Of a DNA stretch of 33,381 nt, positions 1 to 6,738 are shown piece after piece (the stretch's first letter is position 1; each line of letters begins with the position of its first letter). The notes beneath the pieces are model-generated. The model worked only from the letters and a program-made list of their open reading frames with translations. It was not told the origin of the DNA and made no database searches. Position numbers and translations under genes: made by a program. Origin of the DNA: a virus; the IMG/VR virus record IMGVR_UViG_3300012944_000042, positions 1-33,381 of that record; one strand, 5' to 3'.

Positions 1-325
1 CGATCTCCGCGGCCATGATGTCCAGGGAGGACTTGGCTTGTTCTGCACGGCGTGCGTGCTCCTGGCTGGCCTCTGAGATGCCTTTGGCTATGAGCCTCAA
101 GGCCGAGATCTCTTCTCTCTGCTGGGTGAGTATCTTCCCGTCCTGGAACTGCGCGGCACGGAATGCCTTGATCTCTTCCTCCTCTCCGAGCTCTTTCCGG
201 AGGAATTCGGCGTCGGGGAGAACAACAGTTGCCCTGGCACCCGCGGCCTTCGTCGTCAGGAAGACTCTCGGTCCGTCTCGTTCAATGTCAAGACTATCTC
301 CGTACTCACATTCAATGCGTGTCAT
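1..325 (-). CDS. Hypothetical protein, C-terminus beyond the left edge
   Basis: The frame opens at an ATG at 325 and stays open to the window edge, giving 108 codons with no stop. It begins MTRIECEYGDSLDI. From about residue 45 it becomes rich in Glu, Lys, Arg and Ala with a helical, possibly coiled-coil look (EFLRKELGEEEEIKAF, then SQEHARRAEQAKSSLD). I do not recognise a family. Its ATG overlaps the stop of the tiny upstream frame as ATGA, the junction type used throughout this operon, which supports both the frame and the start. Confidence 0.7.
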   Translation of the reverse strand, partial: MTRIECEYGDSLDIERDGPRVFLTTKAAGARATVVLPDAEFLRKELGEEEEIKAFRAAQFQDGKILTQQREEISALRLIAKGISEASQEHARRAEQAKSSLDIMAAEI

Positions 326-366
326 GTGCTATCCCATTCCCTATCTGGTTGCGGTTTCGGTTTCAT
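322..366 (-). CDS. Possible 14-residue micro-ORF (MKPKPQPDREWDST)
   Basis: A 14-codon frame sits between two genes. Its ATG overlaps the stop of the membrane microprotein upstream (ATGA at 363-366) and its TGA overlaps the ATG of the next gene (ATGA at 322-325). The peptide is hydrophilic and Pro/Lys-rich, with no recognisable domain. It could be a true micro-gene, or a re-initiation bridge that keeps ribosomes coupled across the gap. The double overlap is the only evidence. Confidence 0.3.
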   Translation of the reverse strand: MKPKPQPDREWDST

Positions 367-461
367 CGGTATCTCCGGTAGAGATCGATCAGTTTGCCCG
401 AGTAGACGACAAGGGCCATGCCAATCACGACCGCGCCGGCGTGTGTGAAGAAGAGGATCAT
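363..461 (-). CDS. Single-pass membrane microprotein (32 aa)
   Basis: The ATG at 461 overlaps the stop of the methyltransferase gene (ATGA). The 32-residue product is almost entirely one hydrophobic helix (MILFFTHAGAVVIGMALVVY) followed by a short basic tail ending RRYR. This predicts one membrane span, the basic end probably cytoplasmic by the positive-inside rule. Function is unknown. Small membrane proteins also occur at 6097-6599 in the same operon. Confidence 0.55.
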   Translation of the reverse strand: MILFFTHAGAVVIGMALVVYSGKLIDLYRRYR

Positions 462-1033
462 TTCCAGGGCCCGCAGATGCTGCCGTGAGATTGGAATGTC
501 TCGGCGAAGACGTCGCTACAATCTGCATGTCCGGGGACATAGATCAGGGCATTCGCGTGCGTCGGGCTGCGATTCGAGGATCCATCCGGGTTGTCGAACG
601 CGATGCGCTTATCGAAGATGCAGAAGGGGAAGGAGGTCGCGTGACGGCACGTCCGAAGGCCTTCGATGTTGAAGAGCAGGAAGAGGGCGTGATTGATATG
701 TCCGCGGGTCCGCTCCTCGAGCAGATGATCCCAGAACAAGGCAGTGCGGCTTGGGTCCTTCGGCGCGGGGCCGGTCTTGCCGCCGGGGGGATTGCACCAG
801 ACGTTCTGCGGGTACTCCGGGGAACCCCAGATCTGCGCGATGCCATGATGATCGCGTTCCACGAGATCATTGTTCTGCGGCGCACCGTAGAGGTAAGTCG
901 CCTTGACCCGAAGGTTCGCCTCGGCGGTCGATGCCGGATCCAAGTCGATGGTTCCGAGCACATCCCGTGCCGCCTCGATCAGCCAGACGGGGGTCATCCA
1001 CGCGTCGTTCTTCGAGGAATGTTGTGCAATCAC
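458..1033 (-). CDS. Phage DNA N6-adenine methyltransferase (Dam-like)
   Basis: The 191-residue product has the layout of the phage N6-adenine methyltransferase family. NDAWMTP is near residue 10, IDLDPAS at 29-35 and the catalytic NPPG at 81-84 (a variant of the D/N-PP-Y/F motif). These enzymes transfer methyl from S-adenosylmethionine to adenine N6, usually to protect phage DNA or mark it. The start is a GTG at 1033: it overlaps the stop of the preceding gene as GTGA, is preceded by GGAG about 6 bases upstream, and begins just before the conserved N-terminus. A longer in-frame extension would overlap two other genes. The target sequence cannot be read from the protein. Confidence 0.85.
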   Translation of the reverse strand: MIAQHSSKNDAWMTPVWLIEAARDVLGTIDLDPASTAEANLRVKATYLYGAPQNNDLVERDHHGIAQIWGSPEYPQNVWCNPPGGKTGPAPKDPSRTALFWDHLLEERTRGHINHALFLLFNIEGLRTCRHATSFPFCIFDKRIAFDNPDGSSNRSPTHANALIYVPGHADCSDVFAETFQSHGSICGPWK

Positions 1034-1191
1034 GGCATCTCCGGAATCTTGATGTTCAGCTTCGTGAATAGGTACATCTCGATGAGCGCAAGCCGCTCCT
1101 GTAGTTCGTTGCAGCGACGCCGGGTCTGCTGAAGCTCGTCCTCGAACTGAAGAGTCAACTGCGTGGACGGTGTGATTGATAGACGTTTCAT
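1030..1191 (-). CDS. Hypothetical coiled-coil-like protein (53 aa)
   Basis: The ATG at 1191 overlaps the upstream gene's stop (ATGA at 1188-1191) and AAAGGA lies just upstream. The TGA at 1030-1032 overlaps the GTG start of the methyltransferase (GTGA). The product is charged and Leu/Gln/Glu-rich in the middle (LQFEDELQQTRRRCNELQERL), suggesting a short helical coiled coil. No family is recognised. Both junctions make it convincing despite its size. Confidence 0.65.
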   Translation of the reverse strand: MKRLSITPSTQLTLQFEDELQQTRRRCNELQERLALIEMYLFTKLNIKIPEMP

Positions 1192-1664
1192 GGGGTCCTT
1201 TGCCAACCGGTCTTGTAAGAATCTCCCCCATCTGCAACCGGCCGATGATCAGGCCCGGGGCGGCCCTGCAAGAATGCGTAATCCGTAAACCCGTGCATTC
1301 CCTGGGATTTCCACCCGAGACGGGATAGACACGCCCTCAGCTCATCTCCGATGAGACGTTCTGTCAGATACCCTCCGGACCATTCAACCCAGATCTCAAG
1401 CCACCCTACAGTACAGGCTCGTCGGACCTCTACGTGGGTGACCCCCACGACGGCAGCCAGAACGAAATACACCTCGGGAAAGATGGGAGTCTCGTGATAG
1501 GCCGCATCTCCAGGACCAAGGCCCGCCGGGGAAAGGATGATGCCTCCAACCTTGATCTGCACGTGCTTCGGATCATACGTCTTGACAGTGCCGCCGAATC
1601 GCTTCTGGCACGAGGTGCACTTACGATCCTTGTCTGCTGGCTTTCCGCAGTAATAGCACTTCAT
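1188..1664 (-). CDS. Zinc-ribbon protein of unknown function (158 aa)
   Basis: The N-terminus carries a four-Cys zinc knuckle (CYYCGK at residues 3-8, then CTSCQK at about 16-21). A beta-rich domain follows (KHVQIKVGGIIL, FVLAAVVGVTHVEVRRACTVGWLEIWVEW) with no recognised relative. AAAGGAAAGAG lies immediately before the ATG at 1664. The gene ends in an ATGA overlap with the 53-residue gene. A role in nucleic-acid binding is only suggested by the zinc ribbon. Confidence 0.75.
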   Translation of the reverse strand: MKCYYCGKPADKDRKCTSCQKRFGGTVKTYDPKHVQIKVGGIILSPAGLGPGDAAYHETPIFPEVYFVLAAVVGVTHVEVRRACTVGWLEIWVEWSGGYLTERLIGDELRACLSRLGWKSQGMHGFTDYAFLQGRPGPDHRPVADGGDSYKTGWQRTP

Positions 1665-1756
1665 CTCTTTCCTTTCACCAGCCGGCCCCGGCGAGGGACC
1701 GGGGGCATCTCCGGGCGGGGCGGCAGGGGCTTGCTCTTCCAGATGACGCGGATCAC
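1661..1756 (-). CDS. Possible 31-residue basic peptide (GTG start)
   Basis: A GTG at 1756 overlaps the stop of the 57-residue gene (GTGA), and the frame ends in an ATGA overlap with the zinc-ribbon gene. The peptide is very basic and proline-rich (WKSKPLPPRPEMPPVPRR, ending KGKR). No strong ribosome site is visible, and composition alone could come from GC-rich non-coding sequence. The coupled junctions on both sides are the support. Confidence 0.35.
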   Translation of the reverse strand: MIRVIWKSKPLPPRPEMPPVPRRGRLVKGKR

Positions 1757-1926
1757 TCGGACACCGGCTCGAACATCTGAAGGCAGATTCCGTCCCACGT
1801 GTGAAGCTCGATCGTCTCTCCCGTAGCGTTGGCTTCGAATTGCAAGTGCGTACGCATCGCGCGGCGACAATCGGGGCTGGACTCGAACTCGGCAGAAACG
1901 GCGAGGGACATCGTGTTCGTTTTCAT
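1753..1926 (-). CDS. Hypothetical protein (57 aa)
   Basis: The ATG at 1926 opens a 57-residue frame (MKTNTMSLAVSAEFESSPDC..., ending FEPVSE). The middle reads as alternating beta-strand sequence (THLQFEANATGETIELHTWDG). It follows a 31-base gap after terL, one of the few gaps in this operon. TTGACA at 1956-1961 and TACCTT at 1934-1939 are spaced 16 apart upstream, but only the first is a good match to a promoter box. No family is recognised. Confidence 0.55.
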   Translation of the reverse strand: MKTNTMSLAVSAEFESSPDCRRAMRTHLQFEANATGETIELHTWDGICLQMFEPVSE

Positions 1927-1957
1927 AGATCAGAAGGTAACACTCCCTTCCGGATTG

Positions 1958-3418
1958 TCAACGCCCAAAGAGAGAAGCCATCGCAGCCTCAGCCCAATTC
2001 TGGTTAGAACGCATATAATTCAGTGCTTGCGTCGTCGTGTCCACGGTGTCGTCGTTCGCGCCCGCGGGGAAGGAAAGCATCTCTGCCTGGTGATGCACGA
2101 TCCACGGCGCGCGCTCCGGCGATGGGTGGAAGACATTCCTTGCCTCGAAGATTCCAGTGCAGCCGTTCGCCCTGCTGACCTTGCCTCCCTCTGGCTTCAC
2201 GCGGACGAGGTTCGTGATGATCGTGCTGTCCCCCTCGATCTCAATCCCCTGCTCGATGGCATCGCACGCTGCAGACCCATTAGCAGCCTCCTCGACGAGG
2301 ACGACCCTGGCCTGGGGCCACGCCGCCGAAAGGTCCCTGATGGCCTTCACCGTGGCAGTGAAGCCCCATTGCCCCCGGACCTGATCGAGGAGAAAGTACT
2401 TCACCCCCGCGCGGCCCCAAGCTTGCCCGACGACGAAGTCCGAAGTCTTGGATCCCTTGAAGGTGCAGTCGAAGGACAGAACGATCTCATCGAAGTCCGT
2501 AGGGAGCTCGTCCGCAGTCTGGAACCAATCGGCACGGAAGATGGCGCCGCCGGCGGGCGCCGGGCGTTGCTGAAGCTGGGCGGCCGCGGCCATCGGACCT
2601 AGGTCGAGCTCGAGCGCACGGACAGTCTCATCGGGGAAACGCTCGGGCCAGAGAAGCTCTCCCTCGATCGTCCGTGGGTCCGAGCCGAAAGGAGTCACGC
2701 AAGGGAACGCGGACTCGTACCTCATCGGCAGACGGAGGTGCACCCAATCCTCGTGCGCATTGTTCGCAAGGACATGTCCGACCAGATCTCTCTCGTGCAG
2801 GCGCTGCATGATGATGACCTTGACGCCCTTCGTTGGGTTCCGGAAACGGGTCGCGAGAGTGCCGCCCCACCAAGTGATCACGCCGTCGAGCGCCTTTGCG
2901 CTGTCCCATTGCTTCGGCTTCAGGGGGTCATCGACCGCGAGGCAATCGGCGTGCCGACCGCAAGCCTTACCCTGCACCGACGTCGAGAACCGGAACCCCA
3001 TATGGTTATTGCTGAAGTCGCTAAGGGCCACGGAGTTTGGGAGCTTGAATCGATTCCCCCATCGCGCCTGAAACCATGCGGATTGCATGATGTCGAACAG
3101 CTTGCCGGCGTCTCGGCGGGTCAGCCCCGCGTCGAAGGACGAGTTCAGAGAGCGATACCCGGGCTCGCGGATCCAGATCCACGCCGGGAAGAAGACGCTC
3201 ACGAGGAGGCTCTTCATGCAGCCCGGCGGGACGTTGATGATCAGCCGCTTGCAGTCCCCCCGGTGCAGCGCCTCGAGGTGCAAGCAGATAAGTTCGATGT
3301 GCCAATTCTCGATGAAGTCCGCACCGGGCTCGACGATATGCCATGCCATCCGAACGAAGTCGTAGAACGATCCTCGAAGCCCGATCTCTCTTTCTAGGTC
3401 GACGAGAAGGTTCGCCAT
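1958..3418 (-). CDS. terL: Terminase large subunit (TerL)
   Basis: This is the ATPase-nuclease motor that packages phage DNA into proheads. With the ATG at 3418 (486 aa), the P-loop PPGCMKS is at about 64-70, Walker B LAVDDP at 160-165 and the QRLHERDLVG segment near 205. The RNase H-like nuclease acids are SFD near 317, EE near 376 and GANDD near 456. AAGGAAG precedes this ATG. An in-frame ATG at 3451 would add 11 residues but overlap the upstream gene more deeply. The P-loop has Met where Gly is usual, a variant I recall from other phage terminases. No small terminase is recognisable nearby, and the capsid genes are far away on the other strand. Confidence 0.93.
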   Translation of the reverse strand: MANLLVDLEREIGLRGSFYDFVRMAWHIVEPGADFIENWHIELICLHLEALHRGDCKRLIINVPPGCMKSLLVSVFFPAWIWIREPGYRSLNSSFDAGLTRRDAGKLFDIMQSAWFQARWGNRFKLPNSVALSDFSNNHMGFRFSTSVQGKACGRHADCLAVDDPLKPKQWDSAKALDGVITWWGGTLATRFRNPTKGVKVIIMQRLHERDLVGHVLANNAHEDWVHLRLPMRYESAFPCVTPFGSDPRTIEGELLWPERFPDETVRALELDLGPMAAAAQLQQRPAPAGGAIFRADWFQTADELPTDFDEIVLSFDCTFKGSKTSDFVVGQAWGRAGVKYFLLDQVRGQWGFTATVKAIRDLSAAWPQARVVLVEEAANGSAACDAIEQGIEIEGDSTIITNLVRVKPEGGKVSRANGCTGIFEARNVFHPSPERAPWIVHHQAEMLSFPAGANDDTVDTTTQALNYMRSNQNWAEAAMASLFGR

Positions 3419-3552
3419 TCTTCCTTGCGTTTCTTCCAGCAGGGGGTGCATTCATGCCCGGCAAGGATCGGCACCCAGCCGAGCGACTGACAGCCGACGC
3501 AGGGCACCTCGTGATAGAGCTCCCCGTCCCGGATCATCTGCCGAGGTTTCAT
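3394..3552 (-). CDS. Zinc-ribbon microprotein (52 aa)
   Basis: The frame starts at 3552 in an ATGA overlap with the sigma-factor stop and ends at TAG 3394, just inside the terL start. It contains two Cys pairs, CVGC (18-21) and CTPC (35-38), followed by a basic WKKRKEEWR tail, which is a classic small treble-clef or zinc-ribbon pattern. Its position between the sigma factor and terL could fit a transcription or packaging cofactor (a small terminase has not been seen), but that is inference. Confidence 0.7.
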   Translation of the reverse strand: MKPRQMIRDGELYHEVPCVGCQSLGWVPILAGHECTPCWKKRKEEWRTFSST

Positions 3553-4307
3553 CTCATCTTTTCCTTGAACCATTCGACGAGGTCCGACACTTCATCGACC
3601 CGCAGCCAGGCCTTCTCTGCTACTTCCTCGTGGGACCAGCCTTCGGCCGACAAGGACAAGGCCTCGCGCTCGCGGGGGGAGAGTTCGGCCAGGGAGTCCG
3701 TGAACTCCTTCTCCAGGGCCGCACGCTCGGGGGACGCCGCGGGGTCGGTGAGGAGCTGTCCGAAGGCAAGGCGAACGGGGTGAAGGACGTGCCGGCAATG
3801 CATGCGCGTGCCTCCCTCGATGGGGACGCAATGAGGGATCCGCCGCCAGTTCTCGATCTTGTTCGGAGGCAATCCGAGGTCTTCCCCCGTAGCTTCTCTC
3901 CCATGCTGCGCGCGGAACGCATCGAGGGCACGGACGATCGGCGCCGGCATTCCTTCCTGGCGCGCGCGGTGGACGACATCATTCTTCGAGATAACGAGCT
4001 GGATCTCCCGGAGCGCCCAAAGGCGGGCATACCGAGTGAAGCATGCACCCGGATTCACGGCGCCCTTCGGCTTGCGCCAGCGACTGATCGCGACAAGGAG
4101 TCCCATGCGGCCGGCTTGCTGAAGGTCCTCGAAGTCCCGGAGGTTCGCGGGGAGGAATTTCTTCCTGTTGAACTTCTCGCAGATGCCCTTGATCAAGGGC
4201 TCGTACTGCTGAATGATCTGCGCCCGGATCATCTCCGCGGCCTTGCCTTTCGGGGGCAAGCGCTTCAGGCGATAGAGGAGGGCGGCTACGTCAAAGGGGG
4301 GTTTCAT
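3549..4307 (-). CDS. Sigma-70 family RNA polymerase sigma factor
   Basis: The 252-residue product has sigma region 2 at about 25-115: QYEPLIKGICEKF, then DFEDLQQAGRMGLLVAISRW for core binding, then FTRYARLWALREIQLVI where -10 recognition normally lies. A region 4 helix-turn-helix is at 205-252 (LSPREREALSLSAEGWSHEEVAEKA). A short region 3-like helix (AFRAQHGREATGEDLGL) links them. The ATG at 4307 overlaps the phosphoesterase stop (ATGA). Phage sigma factors redirect host RNA polymerase, usually to late genes. Region 2.4 is far from housekeeping sequences, so the promoter it reads should be non-standard. The repeated GCTTCAT element in the right arm is a candidate target (inference). Confidence 0.85.
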   Translation of the reverse strand: MKPPFDVAALLYRLKRLPPKGKAAEMIRAQIIQQYEPLIKGICEKFNRKKFLPANLRDFEDLQQAGRMGLLVAISRWRKPKGAVNPGACFTRYARLWALREIQLVISKNDVVHRARQEGMPAPIVRALDAFRAQHGREATGEDLGLPPNKIENWRRIPHCVPIEGGTRMHCRHVLHPVRLAFGQLLTDPAASPERAALEKEFTDSLAELSPREREALSLSAEGWSHEEVAEKAWLRVDEVSDLVEWFKEKMR

Positions 4308-5233
4308 CGTTGGACAATCGGGTAGAACTTCGAGGAGAACTCGCACGCGCGGCCGCGGCGGTCGACGGTGAACGTCAGGATCGATCCGCCGACATCCCAC
4401 GGACCGGTGATGCGATTGGCGAACTCGTAGCGCTTCATCTGAAAGGTACCCCCGGCGGCGCAGTAGATGTCTTCGGCGGCGGCGTGGAAGGCCGCATAAT
4501 GATGAAGATGCCCTGACAGGATCAGGTCCGTCGGGACGTCGAGCTTCTCCGCCTTGTTATTCAGCATGCGGCGGATGGCATTCGTCGTGGACGCCGCGCC
4601 CATGGGGTGCCAGAGATGCGTGCGCGCGCCGTGGAGGACCGCATTGCCGATGCACGTACCGGCGTGATGCCAATCGATGCCCTCGGCCTGCATGCGTTCC
4701 TCCGTGAGCCGACCGATGTCGGAGCCGATGGCATGGCTGGAGTAGCCATCGTGATTGCCCGAGATGGCCGCGATCGAGAAAGGACATCCAATCTTGACGA
4801 CGCGCTTCCAGATCTGAACGCCTTCGTCGATCTGCTCGTCTGCGCCGGTAACGCGCTGCTCTGGAACGAGGAGCGGCTTGACGCCGTCGGTGTTGTCCCC
4901 GGTGGCTGCGACGACTCGGCACCCTTCGCTCCACGCAAAGCGGAGGAAGTCGATCTGCCCTTGCTTGCTCGAATGCTTCGATCCCCAATGCGGGTCCGTG
5001 TAGTGCGCGATCTTGTAGCGCCCGGGCTTGGCCGTGCCGAGCGTGATCGTCGGGCCCGTGGTGACCGGCAGCTTCGTGAAGACGTTCTGTCCGACGATGT
5101 GGACGTGAAAGCCTTGCTCTTGCGCGGTCTTGATTGCTGCACGCAGCTCCCGTTCCGAGCAGACGAGCTTGAGGGTAAGCCAGCCGATCGACCGTGCGAT
5201 GCGACTAGTATGGTGGATGATGTCGAAGATCAT
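4304..5233 (-). CDS. Calcineurin-like metallophosphoesterase
   Basis: All metal-binding motifs of the family are present in the 309-residue product: DPH (80-82), GDN (112-114), GNHD (159-162) and GHLHH (241-245). The first 70 residues carry no recognised domain. These enzymes use two metal ions to cleave phosphomonoesters or diesters; phage members include RNA-repair and nuclease-like phosphatases. The substrate cannot be assigned. The ATG at 5233 overlaps the upstream stop (ATGA), and the longer in-frame extension would run through the nucleotidase gene. Confidence 0.87.
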   Translation of the reverse strand: MIFDIIHHTSRIARSIGWLTLKLVCSERELRAAIKTAQEQGFHVHIVGQNVFTKLPVTTGPTITLGTAKPGRYKIAHYTDPHWGSKHSSKQGQIDFLRFAWSEGCRVVAATGDNTDGVKPLLVPEQRVTGADEQIDEGVQIWKRVVKIGCPFSIAAISGNHDGYSSHAIGSDIGRLTEERMQAEGIDWHHAGTCIGNAVLHGARTHLWHPMGAASTTNAIRRMLNNKAEKLDVPTDLILSGHLHHYAAFHAAAEDIYCAAGGTFQMKRYEFANRITGPWDVGGSILTFTVDRRGRACEFSSKFYPIVQR

Positions 5234-5781
5234 TCGATGCCTACGATCGCGTTCAGGACGTTGCGGTAGTCGTCGCAGCGCGTGACATACGGATGGGTCT
5301 CCCCTTGATTCCAGGGACGGTCGAGGAGGAGAGCATCTCCGTCGTTGTTCTCCGCCCATTGGTTCACGGTCTGGAGGTTATCCTCGATCAGGAAGTCAGC
5401 CGCGACGCGCGGCTTGTTCTTCCCCGAGCAGAAGATCACGTCCGAGATCCCGATGTCCTTCAGCCAGGCTTTGCGTTCGTTCAGCCAGAACTCCGACTCG
5501 AGGGGCGCGGTCAGGGCGATGACCTCTCCGAGGCCTTTCAGCTCCCGGACGAATTCCGCGGCGGCGCCGTAATTCAGGATCGAGGCGCACCATCCGTACG
5601 TCTTCATCGCCATGTCGAGGACGCGCATGTCCTGCGCGGACAGTGTCTCTTTCAGATCCCAGGACTTGAAGTCCTGGGGGGCGTAGCGCTCTCCCGTCAC
5701 GAGGACGATCGTGCGGCACGCACGCGCAATGAAATTCGCGATGACGCCATCGACGTCGAGCAGAATCGTGGGCTTACTCAT
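5230..5781 (-). CDS. HAD-family 5'(3')-deoxyribonucleotidase-like phosphatase
   Basis: The 183-residue protein starts with the HAD nucleophile motif DVDGV (Asp9 and Asp11). It has a Thr at 91 (IALTAP), a Lys-bearing segment KNKPRVAADF (121-130) and the acidic pair in FLIEDN (133-134). The layout resembles cytosolic 5'(3')-deoxyribonucleotidases (NT5C family), which dephosphorylate deoxynucleoside monophosphates. With the diphosphohydrolase-like gene upstream, it fits dNTP-pool remodelling during infection. Confidence 0.82.
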   Translation of the reverse strand: MSKPTILLDVDGVIANFIARACRTIVLVTGERYAPQDFKSWDLKETLSAQDMRVLDMAMKTYGWCASILNYGAAAEFVRELKGLGEVIALTAPLESEFWLNERKAWLKDIGISDVIFCSGKNKPRVAADFLIEDNLQTVNQWAENNDGDALLLDRPWNQGETHPYVTRCDDYRNVLNAIVGIE

Positions 5782-6100
5782 CTTCGGAATCCTCGAGCCA
5801 GGGGGTTAGGGCCTGCACGATGGTCTCTTCGACCTCGGCATAGCGCTTGATCTTGAACACGTCACGCAGGGCGAAAGCAAGGCCGGAATGGTAGATCATG
5901 CAGTGCACGGACTCGTGCCGCACGACGGCGGGGATCAGGTCCGGGGGCGTGCCCTCGAGCACGTAGATCTTCCCGAACCAGGGCATGGCACATCCGGAGT
6001 TGAACCCGTCCTTCTCCTTGAGGTCAGGCACTTCTTTCTTCGAGGCCAGCCAGACCTCGTGGACGATGTCGCAGATCCGTTTCTTGCCGATGAGCTTCAT
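5774..6100 (-). CDS. Small HExxH metalloprotease-like protein (108 aa)
   Basis: The zinc-protease signature HESVH is at residues 62-66 in a helix (AVVRHESVHCMIYHSG). A downstream acidic cluster (AEVEETIVQAL, from 88) could give the third metal ligand. The N-terminus is basic and the C-terminus acidic (WLEDSEDE). At 108 residues it is only a minimal catalytic core, with no signal peptide, so it would act in the cytoplasm. The ATG at 6100 overlaps the upstream stop (ATGA). The longer frame to 6316 is antisense-like and rejected. No substrate can be named. Confidence 0.65.
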   Translation of the reverse strand: MKLIGKKRICDIVHEVWLASKKEVPDLKEKDGFNSGCAMPWFGKIYVLEGTPPDLIPAVVRHESVHCMIYHSGLAFALRDVFKIKRYAEVEETIVQALTPWLEDSEDE

Positions 6101-6321
6101 CGGGAGTAGTCCGAGAGCGCAATCTCTGCTTCGATGCGTCGACGTATCCCCATCTCCGCAGCAAGAATTGCGCCTGCGAATTCCAGGATGACCCCTATCA
6201 ATGTCCACCATCCCCCGCCGAAGAAGAGACCCCCGAGGAAAAAGAATGCGGCAATGACACAACCATTGGCACGGTTCTCCCACTTTTCGGCGGCGGCTTT
6301 CAGGGCCCACGGGCACTTCAC
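6097..6321 (-). CDS. Two-span membrane protein (74 aa)
   Basis: A GTG at 6321 overlaps the upstream stop (GTGA) and the frame ends in an ATGA overlap. Two hydrophobic segments, CVIAAFFFLGGLFFGGGWW and LIGVILEFAGAILAAEMG, predict a membrane hairpin with charged ends. It resembles the small membrane proteins many phages encode and could be holin-like. However, the holin candidates at the right end of the window are in a better context. Confidence 0.65.
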   Translation of the reverse strand: MKCPWALKAAAEKWENRANGCVIAAFFFLGGLFFGGGWWTLIGVILEFAGAILAAEMGIRRRIEAEIALSDYSR

Positions 6322-6599
6322 GGTGCCCTCCCCGCGTCCAATCGGATCGCCTTCTCCGCGAGCGCGCTTTCGAGCTGTCCGATGCTGATCACGCCGGCCT
6401 TGATCTCCGAATGAAAGAACCCCGTGACCGCAAAGAGCGCCAGGGCGACCAGGACGACGACCGGATCGAATCCGAGCCCCGTGGACACGCCGAGAGCAAA
6501 GGCGCCGGCAATGGCCGCCAGGTCCCGAAGGAGGAACTTCTTCGCTACGTCCTCTTCATGCTTCTCGATGTCGAGAAGCAGCTCATTCACTGTCGCCAT
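6318..6599 (-). CDS. Membrane protein with helical N-terminus (93 aa)
   Basis: A charged helical stretch (NELLLDIEKHEEDVAKKFLLRDL) precedes a hydrophobic region (AAIAGAFALGVSTGLGFDPVVVLVALALFAVTGFF) able to form two spans. A short soluble helix then ends in a basic tail. The ATG at 6599 lies 17 bases inside the upstream gene. A longer frame to 6665 would not fit the tiling. Together with the adjacent two-span protein it may form a membrane complex; this is inferred only from adjacency. Confidence 0.65.
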   Translation of the reverse strand: MATVNELLLDIEKHEEDVAKKFLLRDLAAIAGAFALGVSTGLGFDPVVVLVALALFAVTGFFHSEIKAGVISIGQLESALAEKAIRLDAGRAP

Positions 6600-6738
6600 T
6601 ATCTGTTCCCGTCGTGGCCATCTCGGCCCGGTCCCGTAGCTGGTACACCCCATCTTGCAGGACAACCTTGCCCTGAAGAATCAGCTCCTCGAGAGCCACT
6701 TGGTAGGCCTCGGGCATCGTGACGATTCGTATCCTCAT
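6583..6738 (-). CDS. Hypothetical protein (51 aa)
   Basis: The ATG at 6738 overlaps the stop of the diphosphohydrolase-like gene (ATGA). The sequence (MRIRIVTMPEAYQVALEELILQGKVVLQDGVYQLRD) looks like a small winged-helix or antitoxin-type fold. I cannot identify a family. The acidic tail ends TGTDNGDSE. Confidence 0.6.
   Translation of the reverse strand: MRIRIVTMPEAYQVALEELILQGKVVLQDGVYQLRDRAEMATTGTDNGDSE

Noticed and set aside
15-488. Plus-strand frame of 157 codons at the left edge
   Set aside because: It covers several minus-strand genes joined by ATGA overlaps and has no recognisable domain.
1934-1961. TTGACA-N16-TACCTT upstream of the 57-residue gene as a promoter
   Set aside because: TTGACA overlaps the terL stop and the second box is only a 3 of 6 match, so it is not better than chance in this sequence.
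1829-2602. Plus-strand frame of 257 codons opposite terL
   Set aside because: Shadow of terL; TerL motifs on the other strand are unambiguous.
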